Assembly (NCBI GenBank): GCA_019739295.1
Contig: JAHHDV010000026.1
Span: 1-64,000 of the forward strand
Direction: 5' to 3'
DNA length: 64,000 nucleotides
DNA from: Taibaiella sp.
Lineage (GTDB): Bacteria > Bacteroidota > Bacteroidia > Chitinophagales > Chitinophagaceae
Part shown: one piece after another, positions 10,875 to 19,440 of the stretch
Position numbering within the stretch: position 1 is the stretch's first letter
Layout of the letters: each line of letters opens with the position of its first letter
The notes under the pieces: generated by a model
Database searches by the model: none
What the model saw: only the letters and a program-made list of their open reading frames with translations
What the model was told of the DNA's origin: nothing
Made by a program: the position numbers and the translations under genes

Positions 10875-11486
10875 ATGGCTTATACATTGCCCGAATTACC
10901 TTATGCTTATGATGCCTTAGAAAGATCTATTGATAAAGAAACGATGACGATCCACCATACCAAGCATCATCAGGCCTATGTAGACAATTTGAATAAAGCG
11001 TTGGAAGGGAAGGACGCACCTGAGGACCTGGAAGAACTCATGAAGAACATCTCGAAATACGATAAGGCGGTGAGGAATAATGGCGGTGGTCATTATAACC
11101 ATAGCTTATTCTGGAAAGTGTTATCTCCAAATGGCGGTGGTCAGCCTACGGGGGCATTTGCCGATTGTATTGACAAATGTTTTGGAAGTTTTGAAGAATT
11201 TAAGAAACAATTTGAAGAGAAGGCAAAAACACAGTTTGGCAGTGGATGGGCCTGGCTTGTCTGTGATGGTAATGAACACTGCCAGGTAACTTCAACGCCG
11301 AATCAGGACAATCCGTTGATGGATATTGCGGAAGTAAAGGGAATTCCTATTTTCGGTGTGGATGTGTGGGAGCATGCCTATTACCTGAAATATCAGAACA
11401 AAAGACCTGATTACTTAGCTGCGATCTGGGATGTGGTCAATTGGGACGAAGTAGCTAAGAACTGGGCCGCTGCGAACACCAAGTAA
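10875..11486 (+). CDS. sodB: Superoxide dismutase, Fe/Mn type
   Basis: A full-length 203-residue Fe/Mn superoxide dismutase that converts superoxide to hydrogen peroxide and oxygen. Metal ligands are visible: His27 in IHHTKHH, His76 in HYNHSLFW, and the Asp and His of [18 protein letters not shown]. No signal peptide is present, so it is cytoplasmic. Sequence alone does not settle Fe against Mn (it could equally be called sodA). The gene is monocistronic: 144 bases of AT-rich leader precede it and a strong terminator follows 28 bases after the stop. Confidence 0.95.
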   Translation: MAYTLPELPYAYDALERSIDKETMTIHHTKHHQAYVDNLNKALEGKDAPEDLEELMKNISKYDKAVRNNGGGHYNHSLFWKVLSPNGGGQPTGAFADCIDKCFGSFEEFKKQFEEKAKTQFGSGWAWLVCDGNEHCQVTSTPNQDNPLMDIAEVKGIPIFGVDVWEHAYYLKYQNKRPDYLAAIWDVVNWDEVAKNWAAANTK

Positions 11487-11514
11487 TATGGCTCGCCTAA
11501 GTTGAGGAAAATTG

Positions 11515-11541
11515 AAAGGTACAGCGGAAGCTGTACCTTTT
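11515..11541 (+). terminator. Rho-independent terminator of the superoxide dismutase gene
   Basis: An 11-bp stem AAAGGTACAGC / GCTGTACCTTT with a GGAA loop runs directly into a T-rich stretch 28 bases after the sod stop codon. Confidence 0.85.
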
Positions 11542-11770
11542 GTTGTTTAGGCTTTATGTTAATTATTGTCATTAAGATTTTTACCACATGCTATTTTTAC
11601 ATAAATGGTTGTATTCAAAATCAAATGATCGGTATAGAAGATTGAGCAGTAAACCATTGTTATAAGAACTTTTGTTTGTGATTCTTGGCAGCGTCAGCAG
11701 GATATTGTTCCTCCTCTCTTAATAAATTTACGCCTCCTTTGAATTGAAGGTTATTTCCATCATCCCTGGT

Positions 11771-11961
11771 TCAGGTTAACAAATAAAAATAAACTCCCGG
11801 CTCAACCCTTTTGTTATCATTTAAGCCATTCCATTTTTCTCGGACTCAAAACTCACATATACCCGTTCTGAAAATCTGCAACGGATAGTTCAATAAATTT
11901 CCGAATGTTACCGGTCCAAAACCATCATTCAGCCCATCTCCGTTGAGTGAAAAAGCAGACC
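11771..11961 (-). pseudogene. Decayed CHU_C (T9SS type B sorting) domain
   Basis: Read on the minus strand, one frame spells the hallmarks of a gliding-motility-associated C-terminal domain: SAFSLNGDGLNDGFGP, then LLNYPLQIFRTG, an in-frame TGA, then EKWNGLNDNK and EPGVYFYLLT before a final stop. Intact members read roughly NAFSPNGDGLND ... IFNRWG ... WNG ... GVYVY; here the RWG segment is eroded and shortened and a stop interrupts it. No long upstream coding region is attached; the intact gene upstream on this strand ends at 12018 in another frame and carries a type A domain instead. It is a relic of a lost surface-protein gene or displaced sorting domain. The rest of 11542-12017 holds nothing else I can recognise. 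Confidence 0.75.
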
Positions 11962-12017
11962 GTGAAAAATAAAAACGGGAACCTGATTGTGTTTTCATGA
12001 TACGGGAGAGCATACCC

Positions 12018-13862
12018 CTATTTGCTCTTGACTATTTTTTGGCCCAATATCCCATCGACCAGAACAAAATAAGTACCTGCAGGTAAATGAGATAAATTTA
12101 TTGTGGTGTTATTTCCCTTTGATGCAGCGCGGTAAACAGTTTTACCTGACGGATCATTTATTTTTATGTCCATAGTTCGAGAATCAGTACATTTTATGGT
12201 TATCTCATCTTTAAAAGGATTAGGGTAGATTTCAAATTGATGCAGGTCTGTATTCCCTTTTAATGAAGAAGCACAATCCATTACATTGATGGTGTCAATA
12301 TAGAAATTACAATCAGAGGATGAAGTGTATTTTACCCAATAAGTACCTGGTAGTGTAATGACGTTGGTATCATTGGTACTCCCATCATTCCACGAAATCA
12401 GCAACGCTGATTCGGGATAGGTCATTTTAAGAGTGTCACCGGTGCACAATACCGTGTCAATCGTGTTTTCAATAGGGGCTTCAGCGCTATTGACGCGGCC
12501 ATAATTAGAGAAATAGCCGTAGCTTGTTCCGGATAGTGGCCCTCCATCCAAAGCACCAAGGTGAAAAACACCGATAGCGTTTTCCACCTTGACAATAGTA
12601 CCCGCAGGATAGTCTTCACTGGACAGGTTTTTTCTGACAAATACCCATTCATCATCAGTCCCCGGTACATATTCGAAGTCTTCGCCTGTGATAACATCCG
12701 GATCGCCATTTACAGTAAAATATTCCTGGAAGCCATCCTTAGTAAAAATGTTGATCCAGAAATCAAGGTCGGTAACCCTGATATATGAGACTTCATCACT
12801 TCCGGTGCAATTGACCCTCGGGAGCTGTGTGGCTCCAAGTTCACAGCCAATCCCTGACAACTGCCATACATTAATGATTTCAGACGAACTGATATAACAG
12901 GCATCGCCATCAATCGGGAAGGATAGCGTCTCTCCTTCATCAATAGTTCCTTCTAAACTACCGTTTTTATATACATTTGTACCATTCTTTACTCCAATTA
13001 TGAATAAGTAGCTGCCAGGGCCATTGAGGTCACCATTAATAGCAATATACTTATTCCCCAGATAGTCAAGAGGTACGATTTGTTCACCGCACAAGTCCGT
13101 ACATCCACCCGAATAAGGATAATAGGCCCTTACTCCATCATTTTTAACTGTAACAGCTATCGGCTTATTCGATACAATCCTGGAGCCGTTTAGCTGAACT
13201 CCCGTTTCCGTGCTGGTGCCTGCTGCAGAATAAGTTTGTCCCTTGTCCAAGGTTATAGTGAATGGTATGTTTGCGGCATGTCCTATTATATTATGGGCAG
13301 GAGTGATTGTTACAGAAGTTTCATCTTCGGTAGCCACAATATCAAAAGCCGAATATGGGAGAGGAGATAAACGTTCGGCATCAAGATACAGGATATCCTG
13401 GCCCGGAATAGAAAAGACTGTTCCCAATGCATTCTTTCCTTTCAGGGTAAAAATTTCCGGATTATCCTGTCTGGGCGCATAACTGCCTGCTCCTGTAATG
13501 ATTTCATAATACAATGTAATGGGTGCAGTTGACGTAATATGAAACCCCTTATCCAATACAGTATTAGCCGGTCTGTTTTCTATAACGTTAATATAATCAT
13601 TCATTGATATGGTAGAAGTCGTATTGGCTGGAACGGTAACTGAAAAGGTTTCTACTCCGCCTTCTGCTGGTTGGTCAAAGGTGACAGTGGCCGCGCCTGA
13701 ATAGGTAACGATTCTAAAGACTACCGGGCTGTCGAGGATAATAGGACTGGTTTTTGAGATCTCTGGAGCGACGAACCAGAACTCAGTATCTTTTTGAGCG
13801 GATGCGCGTTGTATAAAGACGATACAGATTAACGAGACAATAACGAATATATTTTTTGGCAT
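12018..13862 (-). CDS. IgGFc-binding-like surface protein with T9SS sorting domain
   Basis: A large secreted protein with signal peptide (MPKNIFVIVSLICIVFIQRA, cleaved near ASAQ). Most of its length resembles the IgGFc_binding-type beta-rich domain found in Bacteroidota surface proteins (start KDTEFWFVAPEIS; later repeats with Cys pairs such as GGCTDLCGEQIVPLDYLGNK). An Ig-like segment (CTGDTLKMTYPES) precedes a type A T9SS sorting domain (FEIYPNPFKDEITIK ... AGTYFVLV). I chose ATG 13862 because a TAnnTTTG promoter element lies at 13878-13885, on top of the longer TTG start at 13880. Likely surface-anchored and possibly adhesive; the actual ligand is unknown and the mammalian name should not be read as a function. 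Confidence 0.85.
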   Translation of the reverse strand: MPKNIFVIVSLICIVFIQRASAQKDTEFWFVAPEISKTSPIILDSPVVFRIVTYSGAATVTFDQPAEGGVETFSVTVPANTTSTISMNDYINVIENRPANTVLDKGFHITSTAPITLYYEIITGAGSYAPRQDNPEIFTLKGKNALGTVFSIPGQDILYLDAERLSPLPYSAFDIVATEDETSVTITPAHNIIGHAANIPFTITLDKGQTYSAAGTSTETGVQLNGSRIVSNKPIAVTVKNDGVRAYYPYSGGCTDLCGEQIVPLDYLGNKYIAINGDLNGPGSYLFIIGVKNGTNVYKNGSLEGTIDEGETLSFPIDGDACYISSSEIINVWQLSGIGCELGATQLPRVNCTGSDEVSYIRVTDLDFWINIFTKDGFQEYFTVNGDPDVITGEDFEYVPGTDDEWVFVRKNLSSEDYPAGTIVKVENAIGVFHLGALDGGPLSGTSYGYFSNYGRVNSAEAPIENTIDTVLCTGDTLKMTYPESALLISWNDGSTNDTNVITLPGTYWVKYTSSSDCNFYIDTINVMDCASSLKGNTDLHQFEIYPNPFKDEITIKCTDSRTMDIKINDPSGKTVYRAASKGNNTTINLSHLPAGTYFVLVDGILGQKIVKSK

Positions 13863-13877
13863 TTTGTTTGTTTTTAT

Positions 13878-13885
13878 CAAAGGTA
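13878..13885 (-). promoter_or_regulatory. Bacteroidota -7 element (TACCTTTG)
   Basis: The minus strand reads TACCTTTG, an exact match to TAnnTTTG, 16 bases before ATG 13862. It decides the start of the downstream surface-protein gene. No clear -33 TTTG was found. Confidence 0.55.
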
Positions 13886-13957
13886 TAAAGATGTGCCTAA
13901 ATTTTTTTAATCTACAGTTTTAAATTTTCTATTTTTACGGAATTCAACTCCTATTTC

Positions 13958-14881
13958 ATGAGCCAACAGGTTATCAGTATCATCATTATCACTTATAATA
14001 GAGAAGAAGATACGCTTCTGCTTTTAAAAAATATGCAGCAGCAGAACGCTTATGAAGCGGTTGTGAAAGAAGTTTTATTGCTCAATAACAATTCAACAAC
14101 GGATTATACCGGGGTGGAGCAATATATCAAGGATAATCCTCAGTTGAAGGTTATCTATTTTCATCATCCGGAAAATCTAGGTGTAGCGAGGGGGAGAAAT
14201 TTTTTAATTCCGAAATCTACCGGAGATTACTTGCTGGTCATAGACGATGATATGGAGTTTGATGATCCTGATTCCCTATTAAAGTTATCTACCCTATTGG
14301 AAAAGCCAAAATATGTTGAGAACAAAACGGTACTGATCACATTCGGGGTTTTCTATTTTGAAAATTTAAAGAGACAAATCAATGCTTTCCCTCACAAGAA
14401 GTATGAAGAATATATAAATAAGCCCTGGTTCCTGACTTATTATTTTGCCGGGGGAGCTCATATTGTTAGAAAAGATATTTTTGATACAATAGGATTGTAT
14501 ACGGAAAATTTTTTCTATGGAATGGAAGAGTATGACTTAAGCTATAGGATTCTTGACCGGGGCTTTACCATAGCATATGATGATTCAGTCAGAATCCTCC
14601 ACAAGGAAAGTCCTGAAGGAAGATTACACAATAGTAATAAATTACAAATGCTATGGATGAATAAATCAAAAGTTGCCTGGCGGTATTTACCCAAAAAATA
14701 CTTTTATTCTACAGTATTGTTTTGGTCTTTGCAGTATTTACGCAGGACGAAATATGATTTCTCCGGCTGGGTGAAAGGGCTAAATAAGGTAATGTCTATT
14801 CCAAAATATGAATGGAGAAAGCCAGTTTCGCAAAAAACATTAAATTATCTGAAAGCGCATAAAGCCAGGCTTTATTACTAA
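13958..14881 (+). CDS. Family 2 glycosyltransferase
   Basis: The 307-residue protein has a GT-A fold signature: the N-terminal strand ISIIIITYNREEDT, the ribose/uracil-binding region ENLGVARGRN, the metal-binding DxD motif as VIDDDMEF, and a later acceptor-side ED motif (YGMEEYDLSYRI). It should transfer a sugar from a nucleotide-sugar donor onto a glycan or lipid carrier; donor and acceptor are unknown. No membrane segment is evident. It is AT-rich compared with flanking housekeeping genes and precedes an AT-rich FkbM methyltransferase gene, so the two may form a small laterally acquired surface-glycan module. Confidence 0.88.
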   Translation: MSQQVISIIIITYNREEDTLLLLKNMQQQNAYEAVVKEVLLLNNNSTTDYTGVEQYIKDNPQLKVIYFHHPENLGVARGRNFLIPKSTGDYLLVIDDDMEFDDPDSLLKLSTLLEKPKYVENKTVLITFGVFYFENLKRQINAFPHKKYEEYINKPWFLTYYFAGGAHIVRKDIFDTIGLYTENFFYGMEEYDLSYRILDRGFTIAYDDSVRILHKESPEGRLHNSNKLQMLWMNKSKVAWRYLPKKYFYSTVLFWSLQYLRRTKYDFSGWVKGLNKVMSIPKYEWRKPVSQKTLNYLKAHKARLYY

Positions 14882-15129
14882 CGCATATTATCCGAACTTT
14901 AGGAATTGTAAATTCGATCGAATAATCGGATGACCAGTCTACGTTAGTGGCGCGTTTATGCTCCTTCCCGACCTGAATCATTGCTGCTGTATATTTTAAT
15001 TTTCAATGTGATTTGGAATCGAATTATTGTTTAATATTGTTTTTTGAGTGACCATTGATCATACTAAAATTTTTGCGTCAAAGTTCAATAAATTCATTTG
15101 GAGAACCTTGATAGTTATTAAGACACTTT

Positions 15130-15948
15130 ATGAAAGTATTCAGGAAAATTTTTGGAAATACCAGGATTTATAAATGGTTAGAATCAATTTATAATTATTT
15201 GAAAAGAGTAATGATATTTCATCAATTGTTTGATAAAAAAGATGCTAAAAGATTACTGCATAAACATAATGACGATTATTTAGAGTATATTGAAGTGAAT
15301 CCAAAAGATTGGGAACACCCCATTAAGATCAGAAACAATACTACAGATAAAAGGGTAATTGAATATGTTCTTTATCATAAATACCATTTGCCTCCCGATC
15401 TTGCCGAAATACCGGATCATCCCATAATTTTGGATTTAGGAAGTAATATAGGACTTACTATAGCACAATTAAAAAGGGAATTTCCCAATGCTACGGTTTA
15501 CGGATTTGAAATGGATGAGGAAAATTTTGAAATAGCCGGATTCAATACCAAGCAATTGAACCAGGTTTTTATTTTCAATAATGCTGTATGGTACGAGGAT
15601 ACTTTAGTTTCCTATGATAAATCTGATAATTTCGATGCTTTCAAAATAGCCGATGTTGAAAAATATGGGAAGAAGAGTGAAGTAATGGCTTACTCTCTGA
15701 ATACAATAATAAAGGACAACCAAATTGAGAAGATAGATTATTTGAAAATGGATATCGAAGGGGCAGAACTATCGATCTTTAATAAGGGGGATTTGGAATG
15801 GTTGGATATTGTATACTCCTTTAATATTGAATTCCATTTTATATCCAAAAAAGGCTTGAATCAATATGTCGAGCTGTTAAAAAGTAAAGGATTTCATGCT
15901 TGGATTGATACGAAACATTATGCCTGTATTTTGGGTGTAAGGATATAA
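15130..15948 (+). CDS. FkbM-family SAM-dependent methyltransferase
   Basis: This 272-residue protein contains a Rossmann SAM-binding motif (IILDLGSNIGLT), the acidic ribose-binding residue after TVYGFEMDE, and the FkbM hallmark DYLKMDIEGAE. FkbM enzymes O-methylate sugars or polyketides; next to a glycosyltransferase a glycan substrate is likely. The gene is notably AT-rich, with a codon use unlike that of purA or pheT here, suggesting recent transfer. The 248 bases before it (14882-15129) hold no gene I can support. Confidence 0.85.
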   Translation: MKVFRKIFGNTRIYKWLESIYNYLKRVMIFHQLFDKKDAKRLLHKHNDDYLEYIEVNPKDWEHPIKIRNNTTDKRVIEYVLYHKYHLPPDLAEIPDHPIILDLGSNIGLTIAQLKREFPNATVYGFEMDEENFEIAGFNTKQLNQVFIFNNAVWYEDTLVSYDKSDNFDAFKIADVEKYGKKSEVMAYSLNTIIKDNQIEKIDYLKMDIEGAELSIFNKGDLEWLDIVYSFNIEFHFISKKGLNQYVELLKSKGFHAWIDTKHYACILGVRI

Positions 15949-15995
15949 TAATAATTCTCTCTGAAAAAAAATGATTTCTTTGGGAACAGGGTAAT

Positions 15996-16877
15996 TTACT
16001 CTTCCTTTACTGCTTTCAGACTGAGATCCAGACTTTGAGCCTGGTGGGTTAATGCACCGATAGATATATAATCAACTCCGGTTTCTGCATACGATACGAT
16101 ATTATCCAGGTTTATACCTCCGGAAGCTTCAGTCTCAATTCTTCCACTGATTAATGAGATGCCTTCCTTCATTAATTCCGGCGTAAAATTATCTAACATT
16201 ATTCTGTCGACATCTCCTACCTGTAGTACTTCCCTGATATCTTCGATCGTTCTGGTTTCCACCTCTATTTTCAGATCCAACTGATATTCCTCAAGATATC
16301 TTTTTGTCTTCCTGACCGCTTTCTCTATTCCACCGCAGAAATCAATATGATTGTCCTTAAGCATCACCATGTCATAAAGTCCAAACCTGTGATTGTACCC
16401 CCCGCCGATGACTACTGCATCTTTTTCCAATTGCCTGAATAGTGGCGTAGTCTTTCTGGTATCTAATATTTTTGCGTTTGTGTGTTTTATTTTCTCTACA
16501 AACATGTGCGTTAATGTAGCAATGCCACTCATTCGCTGCAGGCAGTTTAACGCCAGCCTTTCTCCTGACAGAATAGTATGAGTCTTTGCTTCCATTTCAA
16601 AAGCTATGTCCCCAGGTTGGATTTTGCTGCCATCGGCAAGAAATACATTAATCCTGACATCGGGTTGCAGGTATCTGAAAATTTCTTCCGCAACCTTTAT
16701 TCCAGCCAGAATACCCTTGTCTTTCACTTTTAATACTGCTTTGCCCGCTGCATGAAGATCTATAGATGCAAGAGTAGAGTAATCCCCGGGTCCTATATCT
16801 TCTGTTAATGCGTTTTTTATAAATGAAGTGTATGACATATAATTATTGTCTTTTCGAACATCCTTAAAGATAATCAT
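15996..16877 (-). CDS. nadC: Quinolinate phosphoribosyltransferase (decarboxylating)
   Basis: Converts quinolinate and PRPP to nicotinate mononucleotide in de novo NAD synthesis. The whole family pattern is present: FIKNALTEDIGPGDYST at the N-terminus, the active-site segment LDTRKTTPLFRQLEKDAV, GGGYNHRFGLYDMVMLKDNH, and the barrel end EASGGINLDNIVSYAETGVDYISIG. The ATG at 16877 overlaps the TGA of the preceding glycosyltransferase gene (ATGA), which points to translational coupling; however homologues normally begin near the ATG at 16838 (MSYTSFIKNAL), so the first 13 residues are uncertain. The partner enzyme gene nadB lies at the right end of this window, not adjacent. Confidence 0.95.
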   Translation of the reverse strand: MIIFKDVRKDNNYMSYTSFIKNALTEDIGPGDYSTLASIDLHAAGKAVLKVKDKGILAGIKVAEEIFRYLQPDVRINVFLADGSKIQPGDIAFEMEAKTHTILSGERLALNCLQRMSGIATLTHMFVEKIKHTNAKILDTRKTTPLFRQLEKDAVVIGGGYNHRFGLYDMVMLKDNHIDFCGGIEKAVRKTKRYLEEYQLDLKIEVETRTIEDIREVLQVGDVDRIMLDNFTPELMKEGISLISGRIETEASGGINLDNIVSYAETGVDYISIGALTHQAQSLDLSLKAVKEE

Positions 16878-18019
16878 TTCTTTTGGTTATTGACCATCGC
16901 TTGTACAGAACAGATCTGTTCCCACACTTCTGCTGCAGAACGGTCCCAATCAAAGCGACGGATTTCATCTCTACAGTTTGCTGACAGCAGTTGATGCAAT
17001 GCTTCATCTTTATACATTCTTCCCATTTGTTCTGCTATATCTTTGGTATCCGTGGGGTCACAGAGCAGGGCCGCAGATCCTGCTATTTCCGGCATAGAAG
17101 AAGTATTGCTGACGATCGAAGGGACACCGCATGCCATGGCTTCGATGATCGGGATGCCGAAGCCTTCGAACAAGCTCGGGTATAACAGGGTATAAGCGGC
17201 CCCGACGATCTTGCTTAATTCGGCTACTTCCTGATAGCCCAGCCAGATCACATCTTCCCTATAGGGCATTCTCCTTTTGGCTTCTTCTATCTCCCCGGTC
17301 ATCCAGGCCATCCTGCCTACGATGACCAGTTTCATCCCGCTTTGCTGCCTGCGTTTGAACTGGACAAAAGCTTTGAGCATATTGATAATATTCTTACGTG
17401 GATGCAAGGCCCCTACAAAAAGGAAATATTCCCTGCCGGAGGTATACCGTTCTTTTATTTTTTGCTTTTCTTCCCGGGACAGAGGTGCATAAGCGTCGTT
17501 GGCTCCATTATAGACCACTTTGATCTTTTCATCGGGGATATGATATTGTTCTATAATATCCTGCCTGGTATATTCGGATACGGTCAGGATGCTCCTGGCT
17601 TTCCTGGCAAAAAGAGGCTGATACTTCCTATAATAAAATAAATTGGTCTTGTCGATCTGCTGCGGAAAATGAACATAAGCCAAATCGTGAATCGTGATAA
17701 CTTTGGGCACTTTGGTCAGATGTGGTGTAAATCCTTCCGGAGAGAAGAAAACGTCTATCTTTCTTTTCTTTAGCTGGGGGGCTACCTTGAAATTGAACCA
17801 GATATAATACAGTAAGGGATGACGGGCCTGTGGACCTAAGACTACAGGGGTGACATTGGGACCAAAAATAAAGTCCTGGTGATAGGGGCGATCAAAGAAA
17901 AAGTAAAAATGGTCATCCGGCCGCTGCATTACCATCCTGGATAATATCTGGTAGGCAAACCAGCCGATACCTTCCAGTTTGTTGTGAAGCAACAACCGGG
18001 CATTGACTCCTACATTCAT
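16874..18019 (-). CDS. Family 4 glycosyltransferase
   Basis: A complete 381-residue GT-B-fold glycosyltransferase. The N-terminal domain contains LEGIGWFAYQ and VITIHDLAYVHFPQQ; the C-terminal donor-binding domain begins at YFLFVGALHPRKNI and carries the E-x7-E motif as FEGFGIPIIEAMACG. It probably adds a hexose to an envelope polysaccharide or lipid; specificity is unknown. It sits between a small conserved gene (6 bases upstream) and nadC (4-base overlap), so all three are likely one transcript despite unrelated functions. Confidence 0.9.
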   Translation of the reverse strand: MNVGVNARLLLHNKLEGIGWFAYQILSRMVMQRPDDHFYFFFDRPYHQDFIFGPNVTPVVLGPQARHPLLYYIWFNFKVAPQLKKRKIDVFFSPEGFTPHLTKVPKVITIHDLAYVHFPQQIDKTNLFYYRKYQPLFARKARSILTVSEYTRQDIIEQYHIPDEKIKVVYNGANDAYAPLSREEKQKIKERYTSGREYFLFVGALHPRKNIINMLKAFVQFKRRQQSGMKLVIVGRMAWMTGEIEEAKRRMPYREDVIWLGYQEVAELSKIVGAAYTLLYPSLFEGFGIPIIEAMACGVPSIVSNTSSMPEIAGSAALLCDPTDTKDIAEQMGRMYKDEALHQLLSANCRDEIRRFDWDRSAAEVWEQICSVQAMVNNQKK

Positions 18020-18025
18020 TGTTGA

Positions 18026-18295
18026 TTATAGTCTAACTTCAGTAATACTGCGCAAAGGTATGCTAATGCCTCCTTTTAATTGACAGTAATCTTCAGTTAC
18101 AGACCATACGGTAGTGTTTACTGTCCTGATTCCTTCTGTAGTATTGAAGCTGATGCTGCATTTCCCCTTAAATTCATTGCCTAGTCTTTCGAAATATTTA
18201 AGCACTTGTCTGTAATGCGCAGTTTGGACAACCTCTGCATTTGCAAATGTGATCTCCGGGATCAGCTCCTTCTCAATTAATGTTCCTGAAATCAT
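18026..18295 (-). CDS. Small conserved Bacteroidota protein of unknown function
   Basis: An 89-residue protein without signal peptide or membrane segment. It starts MISGTLIEKELIPEITFANA and ends with a beta-rich half (TTVWSVTEDYCQLKGGISIP). I recall similar short proteins in other Bacteroidota, and the pattern (alpha N-terminus, five or so short strands) looks like a compact folded domain, but no function is known to me. It is the first gene of the operon with GT4 and nadC. Confidence 0.75.
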   Translation of the reverse strand: MISGTLIEKELIPEITFANAEVVQTAHYRQVLKYFERLGNEFKGKCSISFNTTEGIRTVNTTVWSVTEDYCQLKGGISIPLRSITEVRL

Positions 18296-18446
18296 ATTTT
18301 TGTCTGTTGATATGCATATTGAAGATTTGCATAGATTTATTTCAAAGTAAATAGTTTATTTTGTCATAAACAACAATATGCTTAATAATTTTTTAATGTT
18401 GCAGTCTGTGAAATATATTATATTCCGGATGTTTAAAAATTAGTGT

Positions 18447-19295
18447 ATGAAACAAATATCTATAGTAGAATGCCCCAGGGATGCTATGCAGGGGTGGCCC
18501 CACCTTATCCCGACAGCTACCAAGATAGCATACCTGAACCAGCTGCTTGATGTGGGATTTGATGTACTGGATTTCGGCTCTTTTGTCAGTTCTAAAGCTA
18601 TTCCGCAGATGGCGGATACCAGGGAAGTGCTGGCATCTTTAAAGCCTTCTTCTACGGAACTCTTAGCCATCATTGCCAACACCAGAGGAGCAGCGGAAGC
18701 CTGCCGGTATGAACGCATTTCTTACCTCGGATTCCCTTTTTCTATCTCGGAAACTTTCCAGATGAGAAATACAAACAAGTCTATTGCTGATTCTTTCGAC
18801 CAGGTCAGGGAGATACAGGAACTGGCTCAAAAGCATGGGAAACGCATGGTGATCTATATCTCCATGGGATTCGGAAATCCTTACGGGGATCCTTATTCTG
18901 CTCAGCTTGCGATAGATTATGTCGGGAAAATTACAGGCCTGGGCATTCAAATCGTGGCCATGTCGGATACCATAGGAATAGCGGATCCGGAGAATATTGA
19001 TTATATCTTTTCTCAATTGATCCCTGCTTTCCCGGATACCGAGATAGGGGCACATTTTCACTCTACACCACACACAAGAATAGAAAAGCTGGCAGCGGCC
19101 TATCGGGCCGGCTGTACGAGATTCGACAGCAGTATCAATGGTATCGGGGGATGTCCTATGGCGAAAGATGAGCTGGTGGGCAATATGGCTACGGAGACCC
19201 TGGTATCTTATTTCGAGCAGCAGGGAGCATTGCCCTCGTTGAACCGTGCGGCCCTGGACCAGGCTTTGGCCCTGGCCCCGGGTGTATTCAGGTGA
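18447..19295 (+). CDS. mvaB: Hydroxymethylglutaryl-CoA lyase
   Basis: The 282-residue TIM-barrel enzyme of the DRE-TIM metallolyase family cleaves HMG-CoA to acetyl-CoA and acetoacetate, the last step of leucine degradation. Visible features: ECPRDAMQGW near the N-terminus (substrate/metal-binding Arg and Asp), the metal-ligand region EIGAHFHSTPH, and the active-site Cys loop GIGGCPMAKDELVGN characteristic of HMG-CoA lyases rather than isopropylmalate synthases. Gene stands alone; no other leucine-catabolic gene is in the window. Confidence 0.92.
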   Translation: MKQISIVECPRDAMQGWPHLIPTATKIAYLNQLLDVGFDVLDFGSFVSSKAIPQMADTREVLASLKPSSTELLAIIANTRGAAEACRYERISYLGFPFSISETFQMRNTNKSIADSFDQVREIQELAQKHGKRMVIYISMGFGNPYGDPYSAQLAIDYVGKITGLGIQIVAMSDTIGIADPENIDYIFSQLIPAFPDTEIGAHFHSTPHTRIEKLAAAYRAGCTRFDSSINGIGGCPMAKDELVGNMATETLVSYFEQQGALPSLNRAALDQALALAPGVFR

Positions 19296-19412
19296 TTGTC
19301 CATGATAGCAGGCATCAGGGCTGAGACCGTATTTTGAGGGGTAAAAGTATCGGGCTCCCTAAAAATTAACAGTAGTTATATGTTAAATACATAATAATTC
19401 CTTACAATTCAT

Positions 19413-19420
19413 TACCTTTG
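19413..19420 (+). promoter_or_regulatory. Bacteroidota -7 element (TACCTTTG)
   Basis: Exact TAnnTTTG match 20 bases upstream of the helicase ATG at 19441, implying a short leader. Confidence 0.55.
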
Positions 19421-19440
19421 CGCCCTTATACATTAAATAC

